Shown one piece after another: positions 34,855 through 45,889 of a stretch of DNA of 64,000 bases. The position numbers were made by a program, and so were the translations under genes. This stretch comes from Chloranthus sessilifolius (Eukaryota > Streptophyta > Magnoliopsida > Chloranthales > Chloranthaceae), in the NCBI GenBank assembly GCA_021018995.1, contig CM037587.1:67661604-67725603 (forward strand). Reading direction: 5' to 3'. Under the pieces are notes generated by a model that searched no databases, had not been told where the DNA came from, and was given only the letters and a program-made list of their open reading frames with translations. Each line of letters starts with the position of its first letter. Within the stretch, counting starts at the first letter, position 1.

Positions 34855-36317
34855 TGCGATTAGTCACAGAATATACCATTTTATTACCCTTAACTTAGTA
34901 ATGCTAGGACTTAGTTTGCTACTAATAAGATGCTGATGTGCAGATATTAAAGAAAAATAGTAAAAGATAGCCCAAGTATTAATATTCATTAAAATGAACT
35001 CAAAAAGCAGTAAAAAGACGATTGAGTGTAAGAAGACGATTCGCCACCTACTGAAAGCTGAGAAATCGTATTTTACGATTGAGCGCTAATACTGAAGCAA
35101 AAGATGAGAAAAATGAGAAATCGTAATTTACGATTCTTTAAAAGAGGATTATTCAGAAAGTGACAAAAGAGTAAAAAGCGATACAAGAAAGGCACAAAAT
35201 TATAATATAGAGAATCGCCTACTAAGGAAGCTATGAAAGATAGAAAATCGTGATTTACGATTTTCTAACGAAAGAAAAGAAGAAAAGGATAATCGTGAAT
35301 TACGATTACGATTATAGAAGCTTTCCTATTGCTGCTGATCACGTGAGAATTTTCACCGTCAAGAACAGAATTAGAAGAACTCTTTAATTAGAAGTTTGGC
35401 TAATCACTAATCACAGACATGGGAGATTGATGAAGAAGAATCTTAAAAGTACTCTGCCACTGTTATCAAGGAAAGAAATTTGGAACACATCAAACATCCA
35501 GAAGCAAGGAAGAATAAAAATTAGGAATTAGAGTTATATTAGGAATCTTTTATTTTAGTAGTTTCTTTTATTAGAATTAGATCTCTGTAAAGTGACTCCT
35601 AATGATCTATAAATAAGAGGGCTCGACATAGGAATAATTATTGAAGAATTTCACAGCATCAATTGATAACTGAGGTCTGTGTTTTCTTCCGATCAAAGTA
35701 GTTTAGGATTTATAAAGTAATATTGTCCACAGTTCTCTAAAGTCTTGCTTGACAACCAAGACTGAGGAAGCTGAAAGATCAACTCTTTGGATGGTTCTAC
35801 TTTTGCTTTCTAGTTTAGATTTTATTTTATTTTTAGTTTATATTTTATATGCTCTGTAAGCATCTTTGAATTTTGATTTGAATTAACGACTCAAGTTAAA
35901 GTTTACAGATTAGTGTAACGGTTTTACTTTTCCATCTTCAATTTTTTTGAATTTGATTGACGCCCAGATTTTAGGAGATTGTTGATTAGATTAAATCTGT
36001 GTTGAAAAATTTTAGTTTTTGATTGACGACCAAATTCTGAAAGACTACACTACGGTGTAGCGGTGTTTTAAATTTGTAAACATCTGATAGCTGAAGGTTA
36101 AGATTGACGACCTCAATCTGAAGAAGGAGGATTAGGATTTATTTTTATGCAATTAGATTAAGAAAATCCATTCTTTCATTCATATTTCTCCAGTAGTTTA
36201 GGACTTAAAAGATAAAGATAGTTTTTAAAATAGGAATATAAAAATCTATAAGAAGATAATCATTTCTTCGTGGGATCGATCCTATTGGTAAGCTATAATT
36301 TCCATTGTACGCTTGCA
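34855..36317 (+). repeat. 3' LTR of the Athila remnant
   Basis: About 1.46 kb, starting TGCGATTAG after a polypurine tract and ending GTACGCTTGCA. TATAAATA at 35608-35615; a U3 array of AATCGTAATTTACGATT-like palindromes at 35015-35325. The end resembles the end of the LTR at 61772-63225 (GTGCACTTGCA). The 5' partner LTR is not in the window. Confidence 0.7.
35015..35325. repeat. U3 array of AATCGTAATTTACGATT palindromes
   Basis: Near-perfect palindromes at about 35065-35081 (ATCGTATTTTACGAT), 35119-35135, 35244-35261 (AAATCGTGATTTACGATTT) and 35289-35305 (AATCGTGAATTACGATT), plus half-sites GACGATT near 35020 and 35037. Situated about 300 bp upstream of the TATA box. Confidence 0.85.
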
Positions 36318-36423
36318 ATAGGATAAGGCTTGATTTTAATTTAAATATATACATACTATAAGCCTGTCATGAGACATCTAGGTACTTTATCCATGTAAAA
36401 AAAGATTGATATTTATTTTCACA

Positions 36424-36867
36424 GGGCTCAAGTGTTGAGAGACCCAAGGTCTACACACTCTTTTGTGACACCTCAATTCGCAATAGAACTGGGCTTCATT
36501 CCCGACCCGTTGGAATTTATCCTATCAGTATCGGTTCCAACCTGAAAGTCAGTGAGTACAGACACAGTGTGTCGGTCAGTCATACGTTGCCATCGAAGGT
36601 CATGAGACAATAGTGGATCTGATTGTATTAGAGATGCAAGGATTCGATGTGATTCTTAGAATGGATTGGTTATCCACTCAACAAGCGATTGTCGATTGTC
36701 TTTGGAAGATAGTTACCTTACGACCCAGGAAGGGTAAGCCAGTCAAATTCTACGGTATACCACCGACCATCGCACCTTTCATATCATCTATGCGAGCAGA
36801 GCGGTTGATAAACAATGGTTGTATTGGGTTCCTCGCATTCATCCAAGGTCAAGGTGAAAAAGAGTAG
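36424..36867 (+). pseudogene. Tekay chromovirus protease, 5'-truncated
   Basis: Begins abruptly with an aspartic-protease segment (STHSFVTPQFAIELGFIPDP), with the active-site Asp/Ser lead missing, then VLEMQGFDVILRMDWLSTQQ, the conserved D-I-I-L-G-M-D-W box with Gly changed to Arg. A TAG ends the open piece at 36865. The gag, 5' LTR and primer site of this element are absent. The 106 bp before it (36318-36423) holds nothing recognised. Confidence 0.8.
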
Positions 36868-38220
36868 AAAGTTAAAATTTTTGATATTTCTATTGCTAGT
36901 GGGTTTCCTGATGTTTTCCCTGAAGAATTACCGAGTCTACCGCCAGATAGAGAAGTGGAGTTCGCAGTAGACTTAGCTTCAGGCACATCACCAGTATCAA
37001 AAGTGCCTTATCGTATGGCACCAACCGAGTTAAAAGAACCCAAGGAGCAGTTGCAAGAACTTCTCGTAAGGGGTTTATTAGGCCGAGTGTTTCACCATGG
37101 GGAGCACCCCTGCTGTTTGTCAAGAAGAAGGACGATTCTATGTGTCTTTGCATTACTTATAGGCAGTTGAATAAGCTGACGATAAAAAACCAATATCTGC
37201 TCCCAAGAATTGATGACCTCTTCGATCAATTACAAGGGGTGAGATTCTTCTCTAAGATAGACTTAAGGTTAAGGTATCATCAAATGAAGGTGAAAGCTAA
37301 AGACATTCTAAAAACAACCATTTGTACGAGATATGGCCATTACGAGTTTCTCGTGATGTCATTTGGGCTAACAAATGTACTTGCATCCTTCATGGACTTT
37401 ATGAACTGGGTGTTCAAGCCTTACTTAGACCAATGTGCGATTGTCTTTATAGATGACATCCTCATCTATTCAAAGACAAGAGAAGAACATGAGCAACACT
37501 GGTGTCTAGCACTTCTGACACTTCGAGACTACTAGTTGTATGCAAAGCTCAGCAAGTGCGAATTTTGGCTGAAGCAAGTGAGCTTTATGGGACACGTCAT
37601 CTCAGAAGCTGGTATCACAGTTGACCCAATCAAAATAGAGGCTATGGTGAAGTGGGAGCAACCAAGAACAGTGATCTAGATAAGAAGTTTTCTAGGACTA
37701 GCCAGTTACTACAGAAGGTTTGTTGAGGGATTTTCAAAAATTGTTGGACCACTAACATAACTCACTCAAATAAATGCCAAATTCGAGTAGACTGAGTCTT
37801 GTGAATAGAGTTTCCAAGAACTCAAAAGAAGATTGACCTCCGCACCAGTACTCTCCATACCATCAGGCATTAGAGGATTTGTAGTGTTCAGCAATGCATC
37901 CCATAGTGGATTAGGTTGCGTGTTAAACCAGCATGAGAGAGTCATTGCATATGGGTATGGCAGCTGAAAGACCATGAGAAGAATTATCTCACACAAGACC
38001 TGGAACTAGCAACTGTCATTTTTGCCTTGAAGATCTGGAGGCACGATCTCTGTGGTGAAACATTTGAAATATTTACCGATCACAAAAGCCTCAAGTATCT
38101 CTTCACCCAAAAAGACCTGAATCTGAGGCAGAGGAGATGGATGGAATTCCTAAAGGATTACGATTGTTCTATCCAATACCATCCAGGAAAGACAAACGTG
38201 GTACCTGATGCATTGAGCTG
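36868..38220 (+). pseudogene. Tekay chromovirus RT and RNase H, broken
   Basis: Domains in order: the pre-[24 protein letters not shown] fingers [51 protein letters not shown] (catalytic FIDD), the connection segment [20 protein letters not shown], then RNase H with [20 protein letters not shown] and [14 protein letters not shown] frameshift near 37085, a stop after TLRDY (37535) and several others (37677, 37758, 37787 and more) disable it. Box sequences are close to Tekay/Del chromoviruses. Confidence 0.88.
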
Positions 38221-39803
38221 AAAATCATCTGCCAAGTTGTTAATTACAAGGATACGTAGATGGCGGTTACTTGAGGATATAGCCTCATGTGGCACCACAT
38301 TCGAGGTGAAGGATTTTAGAGCTTTGATAGCTAATATTAAGATACAATCAACACTCTTTGATAGGATCAGAGAACTCCAAAGGACCAATGTGGGACTCAT
38401 GGCTATCAGACAGGGAGTACTAAGTGGAAACCAACCGGATTTCTCTATCAAGAATGATAGGTCCTTATTATTAAGAGATAGATTGAGCGTACCGACTGAC
38501 GTCAACCTGAGACATACAATACTGGATGAAACCCACAAGTTGATGTATTCTATTCATCCGGGAAGCACAAAACTGTATCAAGATCTCAAGAAGAATTTCT
38601 GCTGGAAAGGATTAAAAAGAGATGTTACAGAATATGTAGCAAAATGTTTGGTTTGCCAACAAGTGAAGGTCGACCATAAAATATTTCCATAGACTTTATA
38701 CTTGGGCTACCGAGAACACAGAAAGGGTATAATGCTATTTGGGTAATCATCGATCGATTAACCAAGTTTGCTCATTTCCTACCCTACAGTACATGCTATA
38801 CAGTCAGTAAATTGGCAGAATTATACTTGAAGGAAATATTCAGACTACATGGCATACCCATGAGAATCCTATTAGCTCAGGACCCGCTGTATACATCACA
38901 GTTCTGGCAACGCTTCCAAGAAGGGATGGGGTCAAAGTTAGAATTCAGCTTGACATTTCACCCTCAGACTGATAGAAAAACTAAAAGGGTGAATCAGGTG
39001 ATTGAAGATGTCTTAAGGGCCTGTATGCTAGATTTACAAGGATCATGGGATAAACACTTGCCCTTAATCGAATTCACATACAACAACAATTACCACGCGA
39101 GCATCGGAATGATTCCTTTCAAAGCACTTTATGGCCGCCAATGTAAATCTCTGCTAAACTAGGAAGAGGTTGGGGAACGTGTATTGTTGGGCCTGGAACT
39201 CATCGAAAGTACGAATGAGATCGTCCAAATTATTCGTGAATGATTGAAAGTAGCTCAGAGTCGGCAGAAAAGTTATGCTGATCTCAAGAGGACCAACGTT
39301 GAATTTTAGGTGCACTCGATTAGATTTGATTTTATTACCTTTTAATCACTTATATGCAACACTAACACTCACATTTTTGTCAGAGTGGAGACCACATGTT
39401 CATCAAAATCTCATCGACTAAGGGCGTGATACGATTTAGAAAACGTGAAAATTTTAGTCCACGCTACATTGGACCTTTTGAAATTTTGGGTTGAGTTGGT
39501 GAAGTGGCGTATTGAATTGCCTTACCTCCGCCACTGTCCAATGTGCATGACGTATTCCATGTGTCGATGTTGTTGAAATTCATAAGAGACCCATCACACG
39601 TGTTGGACTACCAGTCAATCGAGGTCCACGAGGACTGAACACTGATCGATGAACCGATGAAAATATTATAACGCAAAGAGAAAATGTTGAGGACAAAACG
39701 GATTCCACTTGTCTGAGTCCAATGGCGAAATCACTCTACTACCGAAGCGACGTGGGAGCGTGAAGCTGAAATCAGCGATCAATACCCACACTTGTTCAAC
39801 TAA
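38221..39803 (+). pseudogene. Tekay chromovirus integrase with chromodomain-type end, broken
   Basis: The zinc-binding HHCC region is seen (ETHKLMYSIHPGSTKL, then CLVCQQVK). A deletion of roughly 75 bp then removes the linker, after which DFILGLPRTQ carries the first catalytic Asp. At the second catalytic Asp the sequence reads ILLAQDP where the family has IVSDRDP, so Asp is replaced by Ala. The third, Glu, is kept (NQVIEDVLRA). The C-terminal part FSPRYIGPFEILG, then NVHDVFHVSMLLKFIRDPS and ATWEREAEISDQYPHLF is the chromovirus tail with chromodomain-like end. Multiple stops are present. Confidence 0.85.
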
Positions 39804-40404
39804 GGTTAACCACTTTTTAGTGTACTAGTATACTAAGGATCGATCAAGTCCTGTGCATGTGTATGTAATGACCACATTGTAAAGAAGGTGTGTAACACTC
39901 AGTTGTCATTAATGCCTATAAAATTTTGATGCACATAGGTGATAATGACTATAAATTTTTTGAAATCCTATACAATATTGCACAAAGATAAGGCTATGGT
40001 ACTAATCTTAACTGGAGCCAACCAACACATAATAGAATATATAGCCCTACATTCTGTACACCTCGTCGAAGCGATATTGGAGCTCGTCGCGGCAAGAGCT
40101 TCAGATCACACCTCACCGTGGCAAGAACTTAAGGTCACTGTGGCGACTAATGAGATTTAAAGGGGGGTCGGAAACCCCAAATCTGTCATTTTCGCATTTT
40201 TGAAAAGTAGGGCCCTCTCTCGTTTCCTCTCTCGCGAAGAACAAGCCATTATCCCTTCGAAAAGCACAATTTCCCGCGCTAAATCCAATGAAAGATCAAG
40301 GATCAGAACGCATGCGACTCAACCAACTCGATTTTTCACCAATTTGAACTTCGCATTGAGGTAAAATCCTCGACTCTTTCTATTTTGATTCCATTTCTAT
40401 TTCT
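39804..40404 (+). promoter_or_regulatory. promoter-like region upstream of the extra chromovirus ORF
   Basis: After the integrase stop the sequence holds CCTATAAAATTT (about 39917) and ACTATAAATTTT (about 39950), then repeated CTCGTCGCGGCAAGAG, CCTCACCGTGGCAAGA and CACTGTGGCGACTAA motifs (40065-40150). These resemble the U3 motifs of this element's own LTR (43185-43390). A C/T-rich leader precedes the ATG at 40405. Inferred independent promoter. Confidence 0.5.
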
Positions 40405-41715
40405 ATGGCTACCAAGAAACAAGCCGCAACTAAACTTCCCATCGTACGACCAAAACCCTTTAAACAGCCCAAAGGCAAAGCCCCATTGAGTTCCAATCCT
40501 CCACTGACCTAAGAACAACCCATAAATTGGTGTGGCGTAAAAGCCTTTGAACCCGAATGGTCCTTTGACCAGGATATTTTTATAAACGATGACACGACCG
40601 ACTGATCCTTAAATTACCTTAGACGAGCCAAATTGGAGTCGTTACTTCAACCCATCCATCCGCATTTTTACCCTTGCATTGTTAAACTCTTTTTCCAAAA
40701 TCTCAAACCGGGAGAAACCGAGGGAAACCTGATCACAAAAATAGATGGACGAACCTTCCACATCAACCTTTATGATATTTCCAACGCCATGGGCTGTCAT
40801 GCAGATTACGATAATAGCCAAGGCCTACAACCACCTCGCCCCAAGGAGGTGAAATTCCTTAACATCATTTCTAAGATGACAGGTGGTCGTTAAGCCTCCG
40901 GCCAAACTATAACAAGGACCCAATTATCGGTTGACATGTGGTTTTTAGATGTTGTGTTTTGGAGCAACCTATATCCCCTCCAACACAAAAGAGAAAGGCG
41001 GGACGCCCTCCTTCAAGCCTTGTTTGTAGTGCATGAGAACCAGTGGCTCAATGCACCACATGTTGTCTGGGAAGGCATTATCTACGCTAGGGAGCAAATG
41101 TTGAGTACCAACCTTAAACCCTTGCTGTCCATCCCATACGCCCGCCTTATATCTTGAATTCTCGAGGGTCATGAGGATGATGAAAATGATGACTCATATG
41201 TGGTGCCGTTGGACGAAGAGATAAGGACTGACAACCATCGAAAGTATACTAAAAGTAAATGGAGTTTGACCTACAAAAGGTGCTAGCTCAGCCTATGAAA
41301 TGACAATCTCAACATAGGGCTGAGGGTGCCTAATAAGAAAACTCGGAACAACCTGCACCCAGAGCCGCACCATAGATGCCAGCTTAGCCCCAGCAGCCAC
41401 CTCTAAAACAAGGAGACGTCCTCACATTGTCCGAATTCACTAGGCAGATGAAGATGTTACAACAATAGAATTTTAGACAGTTGGAGGTCCTGCACTAAGA
41501 TAATCATTTATTGCATCGATGATTGGATTTCCATGAAGAAATCCTAATGCGACTGATAGAGAAAGCCTATCCGACTAGCTACACTCCATTCGTGGCTCAT
41601 GCACAGGAGTATACTAGGAATGGGGCCGGTCTAGGAGCCGGTCCATCAAATTTTAGGGCTCGACGTGGCAAGAAGCAGCCAGTCGACCAGCCAAGTGAGC
41701 AGCCGGATCAGTGAT
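40405..41715 (+). pseudogene. extra ORF between integrase and 3' LTR of the chromovirus
   Basis: The frame from ATG at 40405 (MATKKQAATKLPIVRPKPFK) runs through stops at about 40510, 40605, 40891 and 41155, then shifts. The core HPHFYPCIVKLFFQNLKPGE, ITKIDGRTFHINLYDISNA and later LNAPHVVWEGIIYAREQM resembles the plant transposon protein domain also seen in the Athila accessory ORF at 30361-31140: both have a YP.LV.LF..N pattern and a following I.G...I strand. The last open piece (41523-41714) is Arg/Gly-rich. Canonical Tekay elements have no ORF here, so it is probably a captured accessory gene. Function unknown. Confidence 0.6.
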
Positions 41716-42280
41716 GATCCAAGAATGGTAAACACTCACTCCCTTGTTATGGCGATTTTAAATCGTATATGAATAAGTTGAATCGTATGACAAACTGTGA
41801 GTTATTAGTTAGCATATAAATTTGTTATACTGTTGAGATGCCGAAATTATAGAAGAATCAATGTTGCGAACAGTAAATTTTTGCTATATATGAATACTCA
41901 CACATGGTTAATTCATTTATGTTGTAGTTAGGATTTTGAATGAAACCTCTTAGTTTTCCTAACCACGATAGTAACCTATTCGGATTAATGTCTACTAGTG
42001 CGAGTCCATCGGTTAAATTCTGATTGTGTTTAAAATGATATCATTTTTGAACATGGGTAGTATGTTCATGAATATTGCTGTCACAAATGACATGTCGTAG
42101 ACACGTCATCCGACATTAGTATCAATCTCTAATCACACACACTCTCGTTGTGAAACTTTTGTGATTGATTTTAACTGCATGATGTAGTTCATCGGTAGGA
42201 TACTGTCTGATGACACGTTCTTCACTCCCTAATACCGTCGCCAATTTTCGAGGACGGAAATTTTGTTAAGGGGGGGAGGA
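41716..42280 (+). other. 3' non-coding region and polypurine tract of the chromovirus
   Basis: AT-rich, no gene. Ends with TTTTCGAGGACGGAAATTTT and the tract AAGGGGGGGAGGA (42268-42280), the classical chromovirus 3' junction before the LTR. Confidence 0.75.
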
Positions 42281-43184
42281 TGTAATGCCCTACAAATTTT
42301 TGAACCCGAAGCCACTGGGTGTGTACACATGCTCACAAACTAAGAGCAATCGGTGCCGTGGATTTTAAATGACCAGACATTTTAGTTAATGGTAAAGGAT
42401 ACAAGTGTAATAGGGATTAAACAAGTAATTGTGTAACAACTACATAGGCTCCTTGAGAGCACCCCCCTGGTAAAGACCTTGGTGTGTAAACTAGAAGACT
42501 AGGTATCAAAACACACCAAAGACATCAGACCTTAGTTGGTATTTTTATTTTATTTTTATGTTGGACATGACTATACACTGAATTGGTTGTATGGGTTATA
42601 CACCAAATTAGTACCCTAACTATAAGACTAAACTCTCACGCACAAGGCATGGTATTCGCATGAGAGATGGAGATTTGACAGCGAGCTTCCTCTATTTTCG
42701 TCTTAAGTATTCCATTGGAGAACCCCCAAACCATTCAAACTCCCCAATCCGTTCAACGAAGCAGAGGTAACGCGATGAAGAATCACCGTTGTTCAGATCG
42801 TCACAACAATCCTTCAGATCTCGAACTCCTACGATCGAAAATCGGACAATTGATCGCGTAGACGACAAGAAATTCCACACCAAAGACCGGAGACTTCGCC
42901 TGCGAAGAATCCGTGAAGGTAAACATTTTAACCATGTCTTGTAAACCTCAATCTCATAAATTTAGGGTCAATTTAGACAATTCTGGAATTTAATGCAATG
43001 CGATTCCGAAGATCGGACGCGTGAAAGGCTTAATAGCCAAATTCTTTGATTTCTGATGTTTCGGACCGTTGCATGCACAACCAAATTAGGATAGAAGTCA
43101 TAAATTGCGATTAGAATATGAAATTAGGATAAATTGTGCAAAAAGAATTAGGATTTCAGGCTTGGATGAAAGAACCAAAGACAG

Positions 43185-43390
43185 GCGAGTTTTTCCAAGC
43201 TCACCGCGACGACCTTGAACCTCGTCATGTCGAGATGAAGTCTGAAGCCCTCACCGCGACGAGTGCTACATGAAAGTACAGGCCATTTTGGCTCTATCCA
43301 AACTCGCCGTAGCGAGTCTAGGTGCCACATGGCTACTTGAAGACCTCACTGTGGCGACATTGTAGCACGCCACAACGAGGTAGTTTGTTC
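43185..43390. repeat. array of CTCACCGCGACGAG-type motifs in the chromovirus LTR
   Basis: Copies include CTCACCGCGACGACC, CTCACCGCGACGAGTG, CTCGCCGTAGCGAGTC, CTCACTGTGGCGACA and CGCCACAACGAGG, forming imperfect inverted repeats with a CGCGACG-like core. Related motifs precede the extra ORF at 40065-40150. Confidence 0.75.
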
Positions 43391-43851
43391 TTGTGAGCCT
43401 TGGTTTCGTCCTCTATGGGCTTTGGAAACCTCACGCTATGCCATGTATTGTCCATTAACACTCAGTACATGAACAAATTGTGTTTTAGGGTAAACGCGGG
43501 AGACCATCGGTGGGAACTCCGCTTTGATTAGAGCGTTTGTGTTCACACAGATTTTGCATGAAGGTAGGGAAGAATACTCTTGCTAGATTATATGTTTCTC
43601 TCAAATTCGTGCCACTAATGGAATTATTATATGCATTATATTTTTAGTAATGTTATATATGAAATCTTGAAGTGCTTTGAATGTTACTACTTGATTTTTG
43701 CACATGACTTACATGATTCCCGCCCTCCATATCTTGATATATCGTGGTAGTGGATTTGATAAGTCCCAACTTCTTGAATTCTAATATAATATGTGTTACC
43801 TACTCTGTGTAATAGTTTTGAATCTCTGTTATCTGTTTTGTCTCGACACAA

Positions 43852-44030
43852 GCGACCCTGCTAACGCAGCTCAGGGGTTTGGCATTTCGGCACAAGTGAC
43901 CCTGTTAATGCAACTTAGGGGCTTGGCATTCCGGCATAAGTGACCCTAGTAACGCAGCTCAGGGGTTTGGCATTCCGGCACAAGACCCTGCTAGCATAGC
44001 TCAGGGGCTTGGCATTCCAGTACAACCCTT
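43852..44030. repeat. 44-bp tandem repeat, four units
   Basis: Four consecutive units, each ACAAG.GACCCTG...GCAGCTCAGGGG.TTGGCATTCCGGC, the last slightly shortened. They lie in the second half of the chromovirus LTR. Confidence 0.85.
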
Positions 44031-44804
44031 TGTTTCTTGCTATAAATACTCATGACTTGCTCCATTAATATGTTTAGATTCTTGTTTTGATTGCTTGATC
44101 CAATATGCATTGCTTTAAGCATTGTTTTAATGCACTATTTTAATGCACTGCTTTAAGCATGTTATCCGCATTCAGGATATAATATGTTTTTGACGTTATG
44201 GATTAGGTTCTTTGTTTTGGAAATGCAAGGTAATTTGATAAGATATGAATTTGAACGATTTTTACTTATGCATCAAAATCATGAATAAGAATGATAAGCT
44301 GGAATTTAGCACTATTTTAGCTTGGACTGTAGCCCATCCCTTTGACTATATGTCACAGGTACAGGTGTCGATCCGAGTAGATCCTGAGCTAGTAGAGGAC
44401 CCCGATTATAACCTAGAGGAGGACGAGGAGCTGCCTCTTGAAGAGTTCTACCCTTGAGCAGCACTTTAGACTTTGGTTATAGTGTTGATAGTGACTTTGA
44501 CACTTAGTATGGTTTTTGGGAACAAAATCTTGTATATATATTTTTGGTATGGTTTTGTCCACTATTTAGGTGAAGGTCGGCCTTCACCAATGGATTGTAT
44601 AGTTTTGTTTACTTCTGAAATGATGAAAATTACTTGCTAAATTTCTATATGCCTGCCATAGTAAGGGTTTTAGCTACTTACTTCCGCATTTATATTTGTT
44701 TGTCAAGCACTTGGTACTATATATGCACTGTATTCGGATTATGTTCTATGATCCGACGACACGACTTTCCCAGAGATTCGTGCGGGGAAAGTCGGGTTGT
44801 CACA

Positions 44805-45571
44805 CACATACATATACAAAAGATGGATTAGGTGTCGTTGTTCGAAAACAAAAAGAAGTTTATTGTAACTCACAACAAAGATTCTGCAGTCCAAAATTCA
44901 TGTATTTAATCGTTCTTATTATACTCCAACATCATTTTGATTATGGAAGAAAAACCCCATGAATCCTATACATCCAGCTGCCATGTCAATTTCCTAAAGG
45001 TGGTGCGGTTTAGTCGCATGCTTCAGATCTGATCTCATCTACAAATACACCTAATTAAAAAAAGAACTTCGATTGCCATTTAATGAAGATATTATAAGGA
45101 TTAAATTCACAAATCCCTTGATATATGCGAAAACTTGCATGCATCTATGGATTCTCATGGCTTTCACTTACAAGCATAGCTTCCTAGATATGAAATGGAT
45201 CAGGAACTTGCCTGAACCCAGACTCGACTACGATTGCAGTGCATGTGATGGGTTCATAGGGACTCCATTCAACAAAATGGGAAAGTGGTGTGGAATGTCA
45301 TCTAGATTACTTGGGAAATCTTATAGCAAGTTTTGTAATATAAGTTGGGTGCCATGTGGTGAAAGAATGTGGCAGTCATTTCTTAACTTAGTGTATTAAG
45401 CACCAACACTTTAGCTTACACGGTCCTATATGGGTTTGGATGAAAAATCATTCTGTAGCGCTACAATTATGGTTTATGGAAGTGAACATGATGCTTTATT
45501 GTGATGCTTTCTATATTTAACACATTAGTTGAAATTTTTTGCTAAACATCCTTTCTCAAAAGTTTTGTACC
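44805..45571. other. unassigned stretch with one open frame
   Basis: Flank between the chromovirus LTR and a minus-strand integrase scrap. A 108-residue plus-strand frame at 45073-45399 (containing RLDYDCSACDGFIGTPFNKM and CNISWVPCGERMWQSF) is cysteine-containing and not obviously a shadow of another frame, but I do not recognise it and no promoter is evident. Confidence 0.35.
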
Positions 45572-45860
45572 TTATTCGAAGAGGTGCAGATATGTATCAC
45601 GCACATCCGATTCGCGTTCTAGGTGGCTTCCTTCGTTGAGTGATTCAGTCACCTTACGAGCACTAATGGAATCCACTTGGTATGCAGAACTTGTTCTTTC
45701 TGATCGAGGATCTGTACTAGTTCTTCTGTGATGGTCAGATCTTTGTGAATCTCGAGGGGTTGATCGTCCAAGACATGGGTTGGGTCCCTTACGTATTTCC
45801 TTAACATGGATATGTGAAACACATTGTGCATATTCAAAAGTTGCGGTGGTAGGAACCAGA
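45572..45860 (-). pseudogene. chromovirus integrase C-terminal scrap
   Basis: The minus strand reads NMHNVFHISMLRKYVRDPTH, LEIHKDLTITEELVQIL and WIPLVLVR, then shifted EATWNANRM. This is the same C-terminal tail as at 39530-39800, in the opposite orientation and from a different copy. A stop and a frameshift are present. It ends at the junction with Tat element B at about 45870. Confidence 0.8.
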
Positions 45861-45889
45861 TGAATATATGCTAACAACAAAAACTCAAT

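Larger units (their letters stand above)
42281..44804 (+). repeat. 3' LTR of the Tekay chromovirus
   Basis: 2,524 bp, starting TGTAATGCCC and ending GGGTTGTCACA, the terminal pattern usual for Tekay LTRs. Contains a CpG-rich motif array at about 43185-43390 and four 44-bp tandem units at about 43852-44030. Short plus-strand open frames near 44245-44457 (acidic, ELVEDPDYNLEEDEELPLEE) overlap the LTR and are probably not independent genes. Confidence 0.85.

Noticed and set aside
44245..44962. Plus-strand open frames, one with an acidic tail
   Set aside because: They lie in or across the end of the chromovirus LTR, which is bounded by the TGTAATGCCC and TTGTCACA termini; no separate gene signal.
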